Of a stretch of DNA of 27,406 nucleotides, positions 14,944-23,289 are shown in pieces; positions within the stretch are counted from its first letter, which is position 1; every line of letters starts with the position of its first letter. Source of the DNA: Dechloromonas sp. (GTDB taxonomy: Bacteria > Pseudomonadota > Gammaproteobacteria > Burkholderiales > Rhodocyclaceae); assembly GCA_017302355.1 (NCBI GenBank), contig JAFLDQ010000033.1, positions 1-27,406 on the forward strand, given 5' to 3'. A program made the translations under genes and the position numbers. The notes under the pieces are model-generated. The model was not told the origin of the DNA. It saw only the letters and a program-made list of their open reading frames with translations, and searched no databases.

Positions 14944-16881
14944 ATGATGAAATTGTTGGACACGCGATTTGCCGGCGCCGGGCTTCTGCTCCTGGGCGTT
15001 CTGGCCGTCCTGTCGGTTTACCTGCCGGGCCTGCACGGCGGTTTCTTCTTTGACGACAATCCGAACATCGTCCTCAACCCGCGCGTGAAGGTGCCCGATC
15101 TTTCCTGGGAGTCGCTGCGCATGGCGTGGTCGGGCGGGCTGGCCGGTCAGTTCGGCAGGCCGGTCAGCCAGGTCAGTTTTGCCATCAACTATCATTTCAG
15201 CGGCTTCGACGCCCATGCGTTCAAGCTGGGCAATCTCGCCATTCACTGCATGAACGGCGTCCTGGTCTATCTGCTGGCTTGCCAGGTGCTGGATTCACTG
15301 CGCTCGCGCCTCCAGTCGCGCCATTTCGGCCTCCATGCGGCGTTGCTGGCCAGCGCCTGGCTGCTTCATCCGGTCCAGTTGACCTCGGTGCTGTATGTCG
15401 TGCAGCGCATGACCAGTCTTTCCGCATTCTTCCTCCTGGCAGCGCTGCTCCTTCATGTCACGGCCCGACGGCGCGCGAGTGGCCGGGCACTGACCTGGCT
15501 GTGGCTGATCGTCGCCTGGGGTGCATGCTGGCCGCTGTCGATTCTGAGCAAGGAGACCGGGATACTGCTGCCGGGCTTCGTCGCGGCGTATGAACTCATT
15601 ATCCGGCGAAGCGAACATGGCGGACTGGACATGCTGGGGCGTGCATTCCTGGTCCTTTCCCTTCTTGCCGTCATCGGTCTTGTTCCCTACCTGGCCTCGC
15701 CATTGGGTCAATGGATTCTTTCAGGTTATCAAATTCGCTCGTTTTCCCTGCTGGAACGGCTGTTGACCGAGTCGCGGGCGATCTGGGCGTATCTGGGCTG
15801 GATCGCGTTTCCGGCTCTTGAGTCGTTCGCCCTGTTCCACGATGACTTTGTCGTTTCGACAAGCCTCATGGATCCGTGGACCACCCTTCCCGCGGTCATC
15901 GGGGTTTTGGGGCTGTCGTTTTGGGCTGTCTTCGCAAGCCGGCGCTTTCCGCTGGCGGCTTTTGGTATCGCCTGGTTCCTGATCGGACATAGCCTGGAAT
16001 CGACCTTCATCCCTCTTGAACTCGTCCATGAACACCGCAATTACCTTCCATTGTTCGGCATCCTGCTCTTGCCCGTGGCCTGGCTGGATGGCCTGGCCGC
16101 CAGGCCAGGCGTCAGGAGAACGGTGGCGGTGAGTCTCGTCGGAGCAACGCTGGCCTACCTCGGCTTCGTTACCGCGGTGCGGGCCGACATGTACGGCAAC
16201 CGGCTTGTCCGGACCCAGATCGAAGCGCAGCTCCATCCTGATTCGGCGCGGGCGAACTACGAGGCCGGGCGCAGCCTTGCCTCACTGGTCTATAGCGGCC
16301 ACGGCAACCTGATTGCGGCGGTGTTGTCGAAAAAGCATTTCGAGATGGCGACGGCAGTGGATCCCGACTACAAGATGGGCTTGCTGGGCATGGTCATTCT
16401 CGAATGCGACGTATCCCAGACCGTCGACCGCGAGGCGCTCGATGAATTGCGGCGCCGCTTCAGGGAACGGCTGATCCTGCAGGAAGACACCAACATATTG
16501 TCGATAATCGTCGAGATGGCTGGTACGAAGCGTCTGTGCCTGGATCGGTCCGAGATCGACGGCCTGTTTGCCGCCTTTTTCGCGAATCCGAAAGTGGCGT
16601 CGCGAATGAGGATGGTGATGTATTCGCTGCACGCGGATTATCTCTGGCTGAATGCGGGTGATCTGCAGGCCGCGAGGGGCGCGTTGCAGAAGGCGCTGGA
16701 AATTGCTCCGCAAGACGCCAGTCTTCGTCTCAAATGGGCGCAACTCGACTACATCGGCGGCGACAAGGCGGGCGCCAGGCGCTTGCTGCTGGAATTGCGC
16801 GGTGAATCGTTTTCTCCGGGAGAGCGCGAGACGCTTGATAACCTGCTGAGCAGCCTGGAGATTGTCGATGTCGCCGAGTGA
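14944..16881 (+). CDS. GT-C-fold membrane protein with TPR-like C-terminus (TMTC-like), candidate pilin glycosyltransferase
   Basis: A 645-residue protein. The first about 415 residues contain some ten to twelve membrane helices. The N-terminal loop GGFFFDDNPNIVLNPRV carries the acidic pair typical of GT-C glycosyltransferases. LHPVQLTSVLYVVQRMTSLS, SILSKETGILLPGF and EHRNYLPLFG are family-type signatures also seen in eukaryotic TMTC O-mannosyltransferases. The C-terminal about 220 residues are soluble and helical with TPR-like repeats near 555-620. Such enzymes use polyprenyl-phosphate sugars at the periplasmic face. The gene begins 94 bases after the pilin stop, on the same strand but beyond a terminator. 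Pilin-adjacent GT-C enzymes such as TfpW modify their pilin, so the pilin is the natural guess for the substrate; this is inference. The start is one of two adjacent ATGs (14944, 14947), both with a weak ribosome site. Confidence 0.8.
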   Translation: MMKLLDTRFAGAGLLLLGVLAVLSVYLPGLHGGFFFDDNPNIVLNPRVKVPDLSWESLRMAWSGGLAGQFGRPVSQVSFAINYHFSGFDAHAFKLGNLAIHCMNGVLVYLLACQVLDSLRSRLQSRHFGLHAALLASAWLLHPVQLTSVLYVVQRMTSLSAFFLLAALLLHVTARRRASGRALTWLWLIVAWGACWPLSILSKETGILLPGFVAAYELIIRRSEHGGLDMLGRAFLVLSLLAVIGLVPYLASPLGQWILSGYQIRSFSLLERLLTESRAIWAYLGWIAFPALESFALFHDDFVVSTSLMDPWTTLPAVIGVLGLSFWAVFASRRFPLAAFGIAWFLIGHSLESTFIPLELVHEHRNYLPLFGILLLPVAWLDGLAARPGVRRTVAVSLVGATLAYLGFVTAVRADMYGNRLVRTQIEAQLHPDSARANYEAGRSLASLVYSGHGNLIAAVLSKKHFEMATAVDPDYKMGLLGMVILECDVSQTVDREALDELRRRFRERLILQEDTNILSIIVEMAGTKRLCLDRSEIDGLFAAFFANPKVASRMRMVMYSLHADYLWLNAGDLQAARGALQKALEIAPQDASLRLKWAQLDYIGGDKAGARRLLLELRGESFSPGERETLDNLLSSLEIVDVAE

Positions 16882-16946
16882 CGTTGCAAGTTGATGTGTT
16901 GGCGGCAAAGCCGCTGTCCGGCGCCCATCCGGATTGAACGCCAAAC

Positions 16947-16962
16947 CCCGGCATTCGCCGGG
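16947..16962 (-). terminator. Hairpin downstream of the OGT-like gene
   Basis: CCCGGC-GAAT-GCCGGG on the minus strand starts 7 bases past the stop of the OGT-like gene and is followed by GTTTGG. The T-run is short, so termination strength is uncertain. Confidence 0.4.
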
Positions 16963-16969
16963 CTGACCT

Positions 16970-19285
16970 TCAACTCGGTTCGCGCGGGATGCCAGCGGCG
17001 GGTGGCAGGCTTTCTGCTGACCGGGGCCGGCTCTCCTGTTGGCTGCACCACTTTTCCCACATGCCCCGAAGCGCGGCTTCAAAGTGCATGGCAAAGCGCG
17101 GCGCATCGAAAACGGGCGAGGCCAGTACCTGTTCACGGAGTCGCGCACGCAGCCCGGCCAGCTTTTCGAGGTCGCCGGCGTGGGCAGCCGCGCGGGCCAC
17201 ATAGTCCTCCGGGTCGCTGGCGACCCATTCGGGCAGGCCGGCATTCATGAGCAGCCCGACCCCCTGGCGGGGCAGGAAGTGTTGTCCGGAAAGCGTCAGT
17301 ACCGGCACGCCCATCCACAGCGCCTCGGCCGTCGTCGTGCCCCCGGTGTAGGGAAAGGGGTCGAGGCCGATATCCACACGGTTGTACGCGGCCAGGTAGT
17401 TCGCTCGATGTGATGGGCCCTCGAGGATCAGGCGCGCCTGGGGAACGCCGTGTCGGCCGAACTGTTCGATGACCGCTTCGCGCGCCGCGGGTTGGTACAG
17501 TTGCCTGGCCTTGAGAAACAGCCTGCTGTCCGGCACCGCGGCCAGCACCCTGGCCCAGAGCGCGACGACCGCGTCGCTGATCTTGTGCAGGCTGTTGAAG
17601 CAGCCGAAGGTGATTTGCCGTTCGGTCAGCGCCGGCAATGGCCTGATCGTCACGTCAATGTCGGGTGGGGTGAAGCAGAGCCGGGTGTCGGGCAGGCGCC
17701 AGATGGTCTCGGTGAAATAAACTTCCTCCGATTCCGGCAAGGTCCACGGGTCGGCGATCAGATAATCGATGGCAGCCACGCCGGTCGTGTCGAAGTACCC
17801 CAGCCAACTGACCTGAACCGGTGCCGGTTTCCAGGCGAATAACGGCAACCGATTCTTTGCCGTGTGACCGGAAAGGTCGATCAGGATGTCGATTTCGTCG
17901 CTTCGGATCAGGCGGGCGGTTTCCTCGTCCGAGCGGGCGAACACCTCGCGCCAGTGGTCGCATAGGGCCTTGATTCTCTCGCTGACCGGGTCGGTGCGGA
18001 AATAATTCATGTAGGCAAAGAACTCGAGATTGCCCTCGGCCCGGGCAGTCAGCGCGCGCAAGACACCTTCTATGAAGAAGCCTACCGGATGGAAGCACAA
18101 ATCCGCCGAGACAAGTCCGATCCTCAGGCGCCGGTCCGCTAGTGGCGGGTTGTTCCAGCTCGTTTCCGGGGTGGCCCGGCGAGCAACAACCGCGCCGAAG
18201 ATCCTGGCTTCCTCGAAAAGCTCGGCCTGTGACAGATCTTCGATCGAGTGCCCGACAAAGAGGAGGTTGCTTCGAACGGACGTGTCTTCAGGGGCGAGCT
18301 CGAGGGAGCGGCGAATGCTCTTCAGGCCCTCCAGGGGCTGTCCGATATCCTTGAGGATCGCCCCCAGATTGCCATGCAAATAGGATGAATCCGGCTGCAA
18401 CTCGATAGCCCGGCGATAGCTGGCGACGGCCTCGGCAAATTGTCCCAGATTGAAATAGGCATTGCCCAGGTTGTTGTGCGCAACGGCATGGTCGGGAACA
18501 ATCTCGATCGCCCTCTGATAGCAGGCTATCGCTTCATCCAACTGGCCCAGTTCCAGGAACGTGTCGCCAAGATGGATCTTGTAGTCGACGTTTTCGGGCG
18601 AGGAAGCCTCCAATTTACTCAAACTCGAGCGTGCGGCCTCCAGTTCCCCTCTCGACTTCTGGGTTACGCCAAGGACGAAAAGCGTCTCCATATCGTCCGG
18701 CATGAAGTCGACGGCGCGCTGAAGGCTTGCCATTGCCTTGTCCTGGTGTCCCAGGGCCAGTAATGTCTTGCCAAGATTGGCATGAACTTCAGCGTAGTCC
18801 GGGGATATTTCGAGTGCCCGGCGATAGCTTGCGGCGGCCTCGTCGCGCCGTCCCATGTCCTCCAGCGCGTTGCCCAGCGCGACATGGGCATCGGCGAAGT
18901 CCGGCTTCAGCCGGATCGCCTTTTCGTATGCGGCGCAGGCGGCTTCGTGGTCATTCAGGCTGGCCTGCGCGTTGCCGGCGTTGTAATGCGCGGCCGCGTA
19001 ATCGGGTTCGAGTTCCAGCGCCTTCTGGTAGGCAATCAGAGCTTCTTCCGCATTGCCTCGCGCCAACAGGATGTTTCCTCGATTCATGTGAGCGCGGGCG
19101 AGGCCCGGCGCCACCCGTATGGCTGTTTCGTAGCACGACATCGCGTCGTCGAGGCGCCCGGCCTCCTCGATCGCATTTCCTTCCTCGATCAGGCGCAAGG
19201 CGCTTGTTGCGGCATCCTCGATATTGCTCCCTTCGCCAGTCGGATGAGTATCCCGAGGGGATCGAAAGCGGTCAAACAAGCCCAT
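16970..19285 (-). CDS. TPR and SPINDLY/OGT-type (GT41-like) glycosyltransferase
   Basis: A 771-residue protein. About nine to ten tetratricopeptide repeats span residues 30-365, with many consensus repeats such as AHYNAGNAQASLND and AHNNLGNAYFNLGQ. A C-terminal catalytic region (about 385-750) follows: LRIGLVSADLCFHPVGFF with the family's catalytic-site histidine (H399), DILIDLSGHTAKNRL, PAPVQVSWLGYFDTTG, and a UDP-binding region DPFPYTGGTTTAEALWMGVPVLTL with RQGVGLLMNAGL. Eukaryotic OGT adds GlcNAc to Ser/Thr of cytoplasmic proteins; bacterial homologues often modify flagellins or adhesins or are uncharacterised. The ribosome site AAAGGAA supports the start at 19285. It is convergent with the GT-C gene and divergent from the 100-residue gene. 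Both sugar and target are unknown. Confidence 0.92.
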   Translation of the reverse strand: MGLFDRFRSPRDTHPTGEGSNIEDAATSALRLIEEGNAIEEAGRLDDAMSCYETAIRVAPGLARAHMNRGNILLARGNAEEALIAYQKALELEPDYAAAHYNAGNAQASLNDHEAACAAYEKAIRLKPDFADAHVALGNALEDMGRRDEAAASYRRALEISPDYAEVHANLGKTLLALGHQDKAMASLQRAVDFMPDDMETLFVLGVTQKSRGELEAARSSLSKLEASSPENVDYKIHLGDTFLELGQLDEAIACYQRAIEIVPDHAVAHNNLGNAYFNLGQFAEAVASYRRAIELQPDSSYLHGNLGAILKDIGQPLEGLKSIRRSLELAPEDTSVRSNLLFVGHSIEDLSQAELFEEARIFGAVVARRATPETSWNNPPLADRRLRIGLVSADLCFHPVGFFIEGVLRALTARAEGNLEFFAYMNYFRTDPVSERIKALCDHWREVFARSDEETARLIRSDEIDILIDLSGHTAKNRLPLFAWKPAPVQVSWLGYFDTTGVAAIDYLIADPWTLPESEEVYFTETIWRLPDTRLCFTPPDIDVTIRPLPALTERQITFGCFNSLHKISDAVVALWARVLAAVPDSRLFLKARQLYQPAAREAVIEQFGRHGVPQARLILEGPSHRANYLAAYNRVDIGLDPFPYTGGTTTAEALWMGVPVLTLSGQHFLPRQGVGLLMNAGLPEWVASDPEDYVARAAAHAGDLEKLAGLRARLREQVLASPVFDAPRFAMHFEAALRGMWEKWCSQQESRPRSAESLPPAAGIPREPS

Positions 19286-19386
19286 CCTGCGTTCCTTTCA
19301 ATTGTTTGCTAGACTTCGACCGTCGCGGTCGCCTGTCCTTGCGTACGGTGCGACCATCCAGAATTCCTGAACATCCGGTCAATGTT

Positions 19387-19689
19387 ATGGTAATTGCGTG
19401 GTTCAACGCTAGTGAGGCCGTTGCCTTCGGAGAGCAGATTGCCGACGAACTCGAGAAGCTCTTCCCTTCCGTTGAGAGACAGAACAAGCCTCACAATGCG
19501 AGAAAGGAACAGAAGAGGCTGGGCGGACTCCTCATTCGGGTCCGGGAGTTTTCGTCGCGGGCGCCGCTCAACACTTACAAGAAGGCCAAGTTTCTCAATA
19601 CCGTCAAATGGAAGTTGCACGATGCCGGCCATGACGAACAGTTTATCAACGATGTCGTGGCCCTGCTCACCAATTCGTTGAATGCCTAG
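19387..19689 (+). CDS. Conserved-looking 100-residue protein of unknown function
   Basis: I do not recognise a named family. The protein (MVIAWFNASEAVAFGEQIAD...) is helical and charged, with an N-terminal hydrophobic patch, a Lys/Arg-rich middle (NARKEQKRLGG) and a YKKAKFLNTVKWKLHDAGHD segment. It has no signal peptide or membrane helix. It is divergent from the OGT-like gene across about 100 bases, and its stop overlaps the start of the GT2 gene by 8 bases, suggesting translational coupling. The start at 19387 has no strong ribosome site. I vaguely recall similar short proteins next to TPR/OGT-type genes in other betaproteobacteria, but cannot verify this here. A cytoplasmic adaptor role is only a guess. 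Confidence 0.62.
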   Translation: MVIAWFNASEAVAFGEQIADELEKLFPSVERQNKPHNARKEQKRLGGLLIRVREFSSRAPLNTYKKAKFLNTVKWKLHDAGHDEQFINDVVALLTNSLNA

Positions 19690-20593
19690 GCTTCAACCTG
19701 GTGAAACGGGTTCGTCGCCAGTGACGCACGGAGTCCGGCTGTCGGTCGTTCTGCCGGCAAAGAACGAAGGAGGATCGCTCGCAACCCTGTTGCCGGAACT
19801 GAAGCAACAGGCGCCGGATGCCGAGATCATCGTGGTGGACGATGGCTCGACCGATGATACCGTAGCACTGTGCAAGCAGCATCAGGCGCTCGTCGTTTCC
19901 CGGCCGTACAGCATGGGCAATGGGGCGGCGATCAAGGCCGGGGCGCGCGTGGCGGCGGGTGACATTCTCGTCTTCATGGATGCCGATGGCCAGCACAGGC
20001 CGGAGGATATTCCGCGGTTGCTGGGGCGGCTCGTCGAGGGCGTCGACATGGTTGTCGGGGCGCGTGGAAAAGGCTCGCAAGCGAGTGTTCACCGTGGCAT
20101 TGGCAACCGGATCTACAATCGTCTCGCAAGCTGGATGGTTGGACAGAACATCCCTGACCTGACATCGGGGTATAGGGCGGTCAGGGCCGACAAGTTTCGC
20201 CAGTTTCTCTATCTGTTGCCAAACGGATTTTCCTATCCGACGACGATCACGATGAGCTTCTTCCGGGCGGGGTACGGTGTGGTTTACGAACCAATTCATA
20301 CCCCCAGGCGGATCGGCCAGAGTCATGTCCGGCTGGTGAGGGATGGGCTGCGTTTCCTGCTCATCATTTTCAAGATCGGTTCGCTGTACTCGCCGCTCAA
20401 GCTCTTTGCGCCGGTCGCGCTGGCTCACCTGTTGGCCGGATTGGGCTACTACGCGTTCACCTATGTGACCCAGCACCGCTTTCCCAGTGTGACCGTGTTC
20501 CTGTTGAGCGCCGCCGTGACCATCTTCATGATCGGGCTGGTTTCCGAGCAAATCACGGCGCTGATGTACAAGGATTCCTCAGCGCGTGATTAG
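19682..20593 (+). CDS. GT2-family glycosyltransferase with two C-terminal membrane helices
   Basis: A 303-residue GT-A fold enzyme of the dolichyl/polyprenyl-phosphate sugar synthase type. Motifs are LSVVLPAKNEGGSL (nucleotide-binding start), IIVVDDGSTDDT, the DXD-like FMDADGQHRPEDI, and SGYRAVRADKF with a PRRIGQSHV segment typical of DPM1/ArnC-like transferases. Two C-terminal hydrophobic segments (about 240-258 and 272-292) would anchor it in the inner membrane. Such enzymes load a sugar on undecaprenyl phosphate, which a GT-C enzyme can then use. The neighbouring GT-C protein is therefore a plausible user of its product; this is inference. The start overlaps the previous gene. The first about 18 residues may not be conserved, so the real start could be slightly later. 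Confidence 0.88.
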   Translation: MPRLQPGETGSSPVTHGVRLSVVLPAKNEGGSLATLLPELKQQAPDAEIIVVDDGSTDDTVALCKQHQALVVSRPYSMGNGAAIKAGARVAAGDILVFMDADGQHRPEDIPRLLGRLVEGVDMVVGARGKGSQASVHRGIGNRIYNRLASWMVGQNIPDLTSGYRAVRADKFRQFLYLLPNGFSYPTTITMSFFRAGYGVVYEPIHTPRRIGQSHVRLVRDGLRFLLIIFKIGSLYSPLKLFAPVALAHLLAGLGYYAFTYVTQHRFPSVTVFLLSAAVTIFMIGLVSEQITALMYKDSSARD

Positions 20594-20604
20594 CCGGCGT
20601 GGCA

Positions 20605-21855
20605 ATGGCTGAACTGGAAGAACGGCCGCCCCGTCGCAAGAGGCTCCTGGTGCTGGCGTCGACCTATCCCAGGTGGCGCGGCGATCACGAACCGGGCTTT
20701 GTCCATGAACTGAATCGGCGACTGGCGGATGACTTTGCCGTTCACGTCATCTGTCCGCATGCGCCCGGTGCCGCGCGGTTCGAGGTCATGGATGGCGTTT
20801 CGATTCACAGATTTCGCTATGCACCCGAGAACCTCGAGGTCTTGGTGCAGGATGGCGGCATCCTTGCCAACCTGAAGCGCTCGCGCTGGAAATGGGGCCT
20901 TGTTCCGTTTTTCTTCCTGGGATTGGTGATCGCGTGTTGGCGATGGGTCAAGCGGATCGAGCCGGATTGCATCCATGCCCACTGGATCATTCCCCAGGGG
21001 CTTGCGCTGGCTTCTTGCTCGGTGCTCTCGCGGAACCTGCCGCCCTTCCTTGTCACGTCGCACGGAGGGGATTTGTTTGGGCTGGGCGGAAGTGTGTTCG
21101 CGGTGCTCAAGCGCTGGGTGTTGAACAAGGCGGATGCTGTCACGGTGGTCAGTCGGCCGATGGTGGACGCAGCAGCCGGCCTTGGAGGGGCGCCCGGTCA
21201 TATCGACGTGATCCCGATGGGTGTCGATTTCGAGGGGCGTTTTTCTCTCGACTCGTCGGTTGGCCGCGTGCCTGGTCAAATCCTGTTCGCCGGCCGCCTG
21301 GTGGAAAAGAAAGGAGTCCGGTATCTGATCGAGGCGCTCCCGGCGATTCGCGAGCGGGTACCGGATGCGCATCTGGTGATCATCGGCGGTGGTCCCGAGC
21401 AGGAAATGCTCGCCCAGCTTGTTTCCAGACTCGGGTTGCAAGACTGCGTGGCGTTCCTCGGGGCCATGTCCCAGGCAGCCTTGCCAGAATACTACCGGAG
21501 CGCGGCGGTCTTCGTTGCGCCTTTCGTCAATGCCGCCTCGGGGGACCGCGAGGGGCTTGGTCTGGTTTCGGTCGAGGCGATCGCCTGCGGTTGTCCCGTC
21601 GTCGTAGGCGACGTGCCCGTTGTCTCGGACCTTTTTCTCGATACGGAAATGGATATGCGAGCCGCACCCGGCAGTTCGGTGAGCTTGGCGCAAAAGATCA
21701 TGGACATCCTGTTGGCGCCTGAGGCCGCCATTCAGAGGGTGATGGTGGTTCGCGGGCGCCTGGAAAGGGAACTGAGCTGGAGCGTCGTCGCAAGGAGGTA
21801 TTCCGCGCTGTTGGGCAGTCTCGCGAGAGACAAGGGTTCGTCAAAGCCCGGCTAG
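20605..21855 (+). CDS. GT4-family glycosyltransferase
   Basis: A 416-residue GT-B fold retaining glycosyltransferase. The N-terminal domain shows LLVLASTYPRWRGDHEPGFV and IHAHWIIPQGL with TSHGGDLFGLGG. The C-terminal domain shows ILFAGRLVEKKGVRYLIEAL, VIIGGGPE, and the E-x7-E motif in REGLGLVSVEAIACGCPVV. These transfer sugars from nucleotide donors to polysaccharide or lipid-linked acceptors in the cytoplasm. The gene begins 11 bases after the GT2 stop and is probably cotranscribed with it. A GTG at 20599 is an alternative start and neither has a clear ribosome site. The acceptor and sugar are unknown. Confidence 0.92.
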   Translation: MAELEERPPRRKRLLVLASTYPRWRGDHEPGFVHELNRRLADDFAVHVICPHAPGAARFEVMDGVSIHRFRYAPENLEVLVQDGGILANLKRSRWKWGLVPFFFLGLVIACWRWVKRIEPDCIHAHWIIPQGLALASCSVLSRNLPPFLVTSHGGDLFGLGGSVFAVLKRWVLNKADAVTVVSRPMVDAAAGLGGAPGHIDVIPMGVDFEGRFSLDSSVGRVPGQILFAGRLVEKKGVRYLIEALPAIRERVPDAHLVIIGGGPEQEMLAQLVSRLGLQDCVAFLGAMSQAALPEYYRSAAVFVAPFVNAASGDREGLGLVSVEAIACGCPVVVGDVPVVSDLFLDTEMDMRAAPGSSVSLAQKIMDILLAPEAAIQRVMVVRGRLERELSWSVVARRYSALLGSLARDKGSSKPG

Positions 21856-21921
21856 TTGCGGTCGACGTCCTGCAGCAGGCGTTTTTCCCGCAGCGCGCCC
21901 TCCAGCGCCTTGACGCGCCGA

Positions 21922-21991
21922 CTATCCAGCTTGCTCTGGAATGAGTGTCAGATTGCTTTGGAATCGCTGTCCAGCTTCGCCGGAATACGCA
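21922..21991. mobile_element. IS21-family-like terminal repeat relic
   Basis: Three adjacent 22-24 base repeats share the pattern TGTC(C)AG-Y-TT-N-TGGAAT: positions 21922-21945, 21946-21967 and 21968-21990. The block ends in CGGAATACGCA, so the minus strand begins TGCGTATTCCGG. This matches my memory of the multiple transposase-binding repeats at IS21-family ends. No istA or istB gene is present, so it would be a solo end left after deletion. The family assignment is from pattern memory only. Confidence 0.5.
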
Positions 21992-22257
21992 GCAAACGTC
22001 AACACGGCGCTCTACCAGGAGAAAAATCCGCTACACTTATCCACAGCCGATCGCATGGCGGGCGGCTATCGTCCTTGGTCAAGATTCAATGCGCACCAGC
22101 AGCAGTCAGACTTGAACGCGCACGGACAGGTGCTGAGTCATTTGGGCGTGGTTGTTGGTGTGTTCGGTCGGGTCAGTATCCACGAATGCGATTCCGTGTG
22201 GGGCTTTTCGGGTGATTCCGTCAGGTTGTCGCAAGTCGCTCGATCGATAAGAACTCA
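21992..22257. other. Unassigned intergenic stretch between two GT4 genes
   Basis: No gene is supported. A 106-codon open frame across it (21941-22261) has no family features and runs through the repeat block. It includes the 9-mer TTATCCACA at 22037-22045, probably by chance. The stretch may be an insertion scar plus the promoter of the next transferase; I cannot pick out a clear promoter. Confidence 0.35.
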
Positions 22258-23289
22258 ATGAAGACATCTACCGTGCATCCTCGAGTATGGTTCCCCGCGA
22301 TTCGTGCCGGAAGCGGGGCGGATGTCTTTACTGAACGGCTAGCGGGTGCCTTGCGGGAACGAGGAGTACCGGCCGAAATTTCCTGGTTGCCGCATCGCGC
22401 CGAGTATGCCCCCTGGAGCGTCGAGAAGCCGAGGGCTCCTCCGGGCACCAATATAGTTCATGTGAATGCCTGCTTGCATACCCGTTTTATTCCTGCGCGA
22501 TTGCCGGTGGTGGCGACGATGCTTCATTGCGTTCTCGATCCCGCACTGACTCCGTACAAGACAAGCTTGCAATCTGCGTATCACCAATTCTGGATAAAGG
22601 CGCTGGAAGAGCGGGTCATTGAACGTGCAGCCAGAGTGATTCCGATCAGCAGATATACCGGGAGAACCATGCATGGGCTTTACGGCACCAGGCGCGAGGA
22701 GGCGATCTGGATCGGGATAGACCTCGAGACTTTCTCGCCATCGTGGCGTGCCGCACCGAACCGGCCATTCCGACTGCTCTATGTTGGTAATTGGACGGCT
22801 CGCAAAGGCGCTGACCTCATCGCCCCTATCATGAGCGAACTTGGTCCCGAATTCGAAATCAGGGTGTTGGCTGGCCTACGTTCAGCGCAATTGACAAAAC
22901 TTCCGGAAAACATCCGCCAAGTGCCGATGATGCCCGATGCGTCTGCCATGGTGTCCCTCTATCGCGAGTGTGACGCCCTGTTATTTCCGTCGCGGCTGGA
23001 GGGGTTCGGCATGGTGGCCCTCGAGGCGCAAGCATGCGGGTTGCCTGTGATCGCTTCCAATTCCTCGGCATTGCCCGAAGTTGTCAGGAACGGAGAGACA
23101 GGATTGCTGTGTGAGCAAGACAATGTTCGTGAATTCATTTCCGCGGCGCGTTCCCTTGCCGATAACCCGCAGCGCTGGCGAGCGATGGGGACGGCAGGCA
23201 GAGCGCATGCCCAAGCTTGTTTCGCCAAGGAGGTCATGGCCGACCGTTACGTTGCGGTGTACCAGTCTGTCTTGAATATTTCAGCGTAG
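22258..23289 (+). CDS. GT4-family glycosyltransferase
   Basis: A 343-residue GT-B retaining transferase. An N-terminal acceptor domain has the start RVWFPAIRAGSGADVFTERLA, typical of group 1 transferases that bind nucleotide sugars. The C-terminal donor domain has LLYVGNWTARKGADLI, FPSRLEGFGMVALEAQACGLPVIAS (E-x7-E) and NGETGLLCEQDN. Its ATG follows a weak TAAGAA site. It is convergent with the GDP-mannose dehydratase-like gene, overlapping it by 9 bases at the stops. GC content is visibly lower than in the left half of the window. Its role is probably in synthesis of a surface polysaccharide or glycan; the specific linkage is unknown. Confidence 0.92.
   Translation: MKTSTVHPRVWFPAIRAGSGADVFTERLAGALRERGVPAEISWLPHRAEYAPWSVEKPRAPPGTNIVHVNACLHTRFIPARLPVVATMLHCVLDPALTPYKTSLQSAYHQFWIKALEERVIERAARVIPISRYTGRTMHGLYGTRREEAIWIGIDLETFSPSWRAAPNRPFRLLYVGNWTARKGADLIAPIMSELGPEFEIRVLAGLRSAQLTKLPENIRQVPMMPDASAMVSLYRECDALLFPSRLEGFGMVALEAQACGLPVIASNSSALPEVVRNGETGLLCEQDNVREFISAARSLADNPQRWRAMGTAGRAHAQACFAKEVMADRYVAVYQSVLNISA

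Noticed and set aside
22037..22045. DnaA box (TTATCCACA), possible replication origin
   Set aside because: A single site with no cluster, AT-rich unwinding region or dnaA/dnaN neighbours; roughly one such match is expected by chance in a window this size.
21941..22261. 106-codon open frame in the gap between two GT4 genes
   Set aside because: It runs through the IS21-like repeats, has no family features and overlaps the next gene start; judged non-coding.
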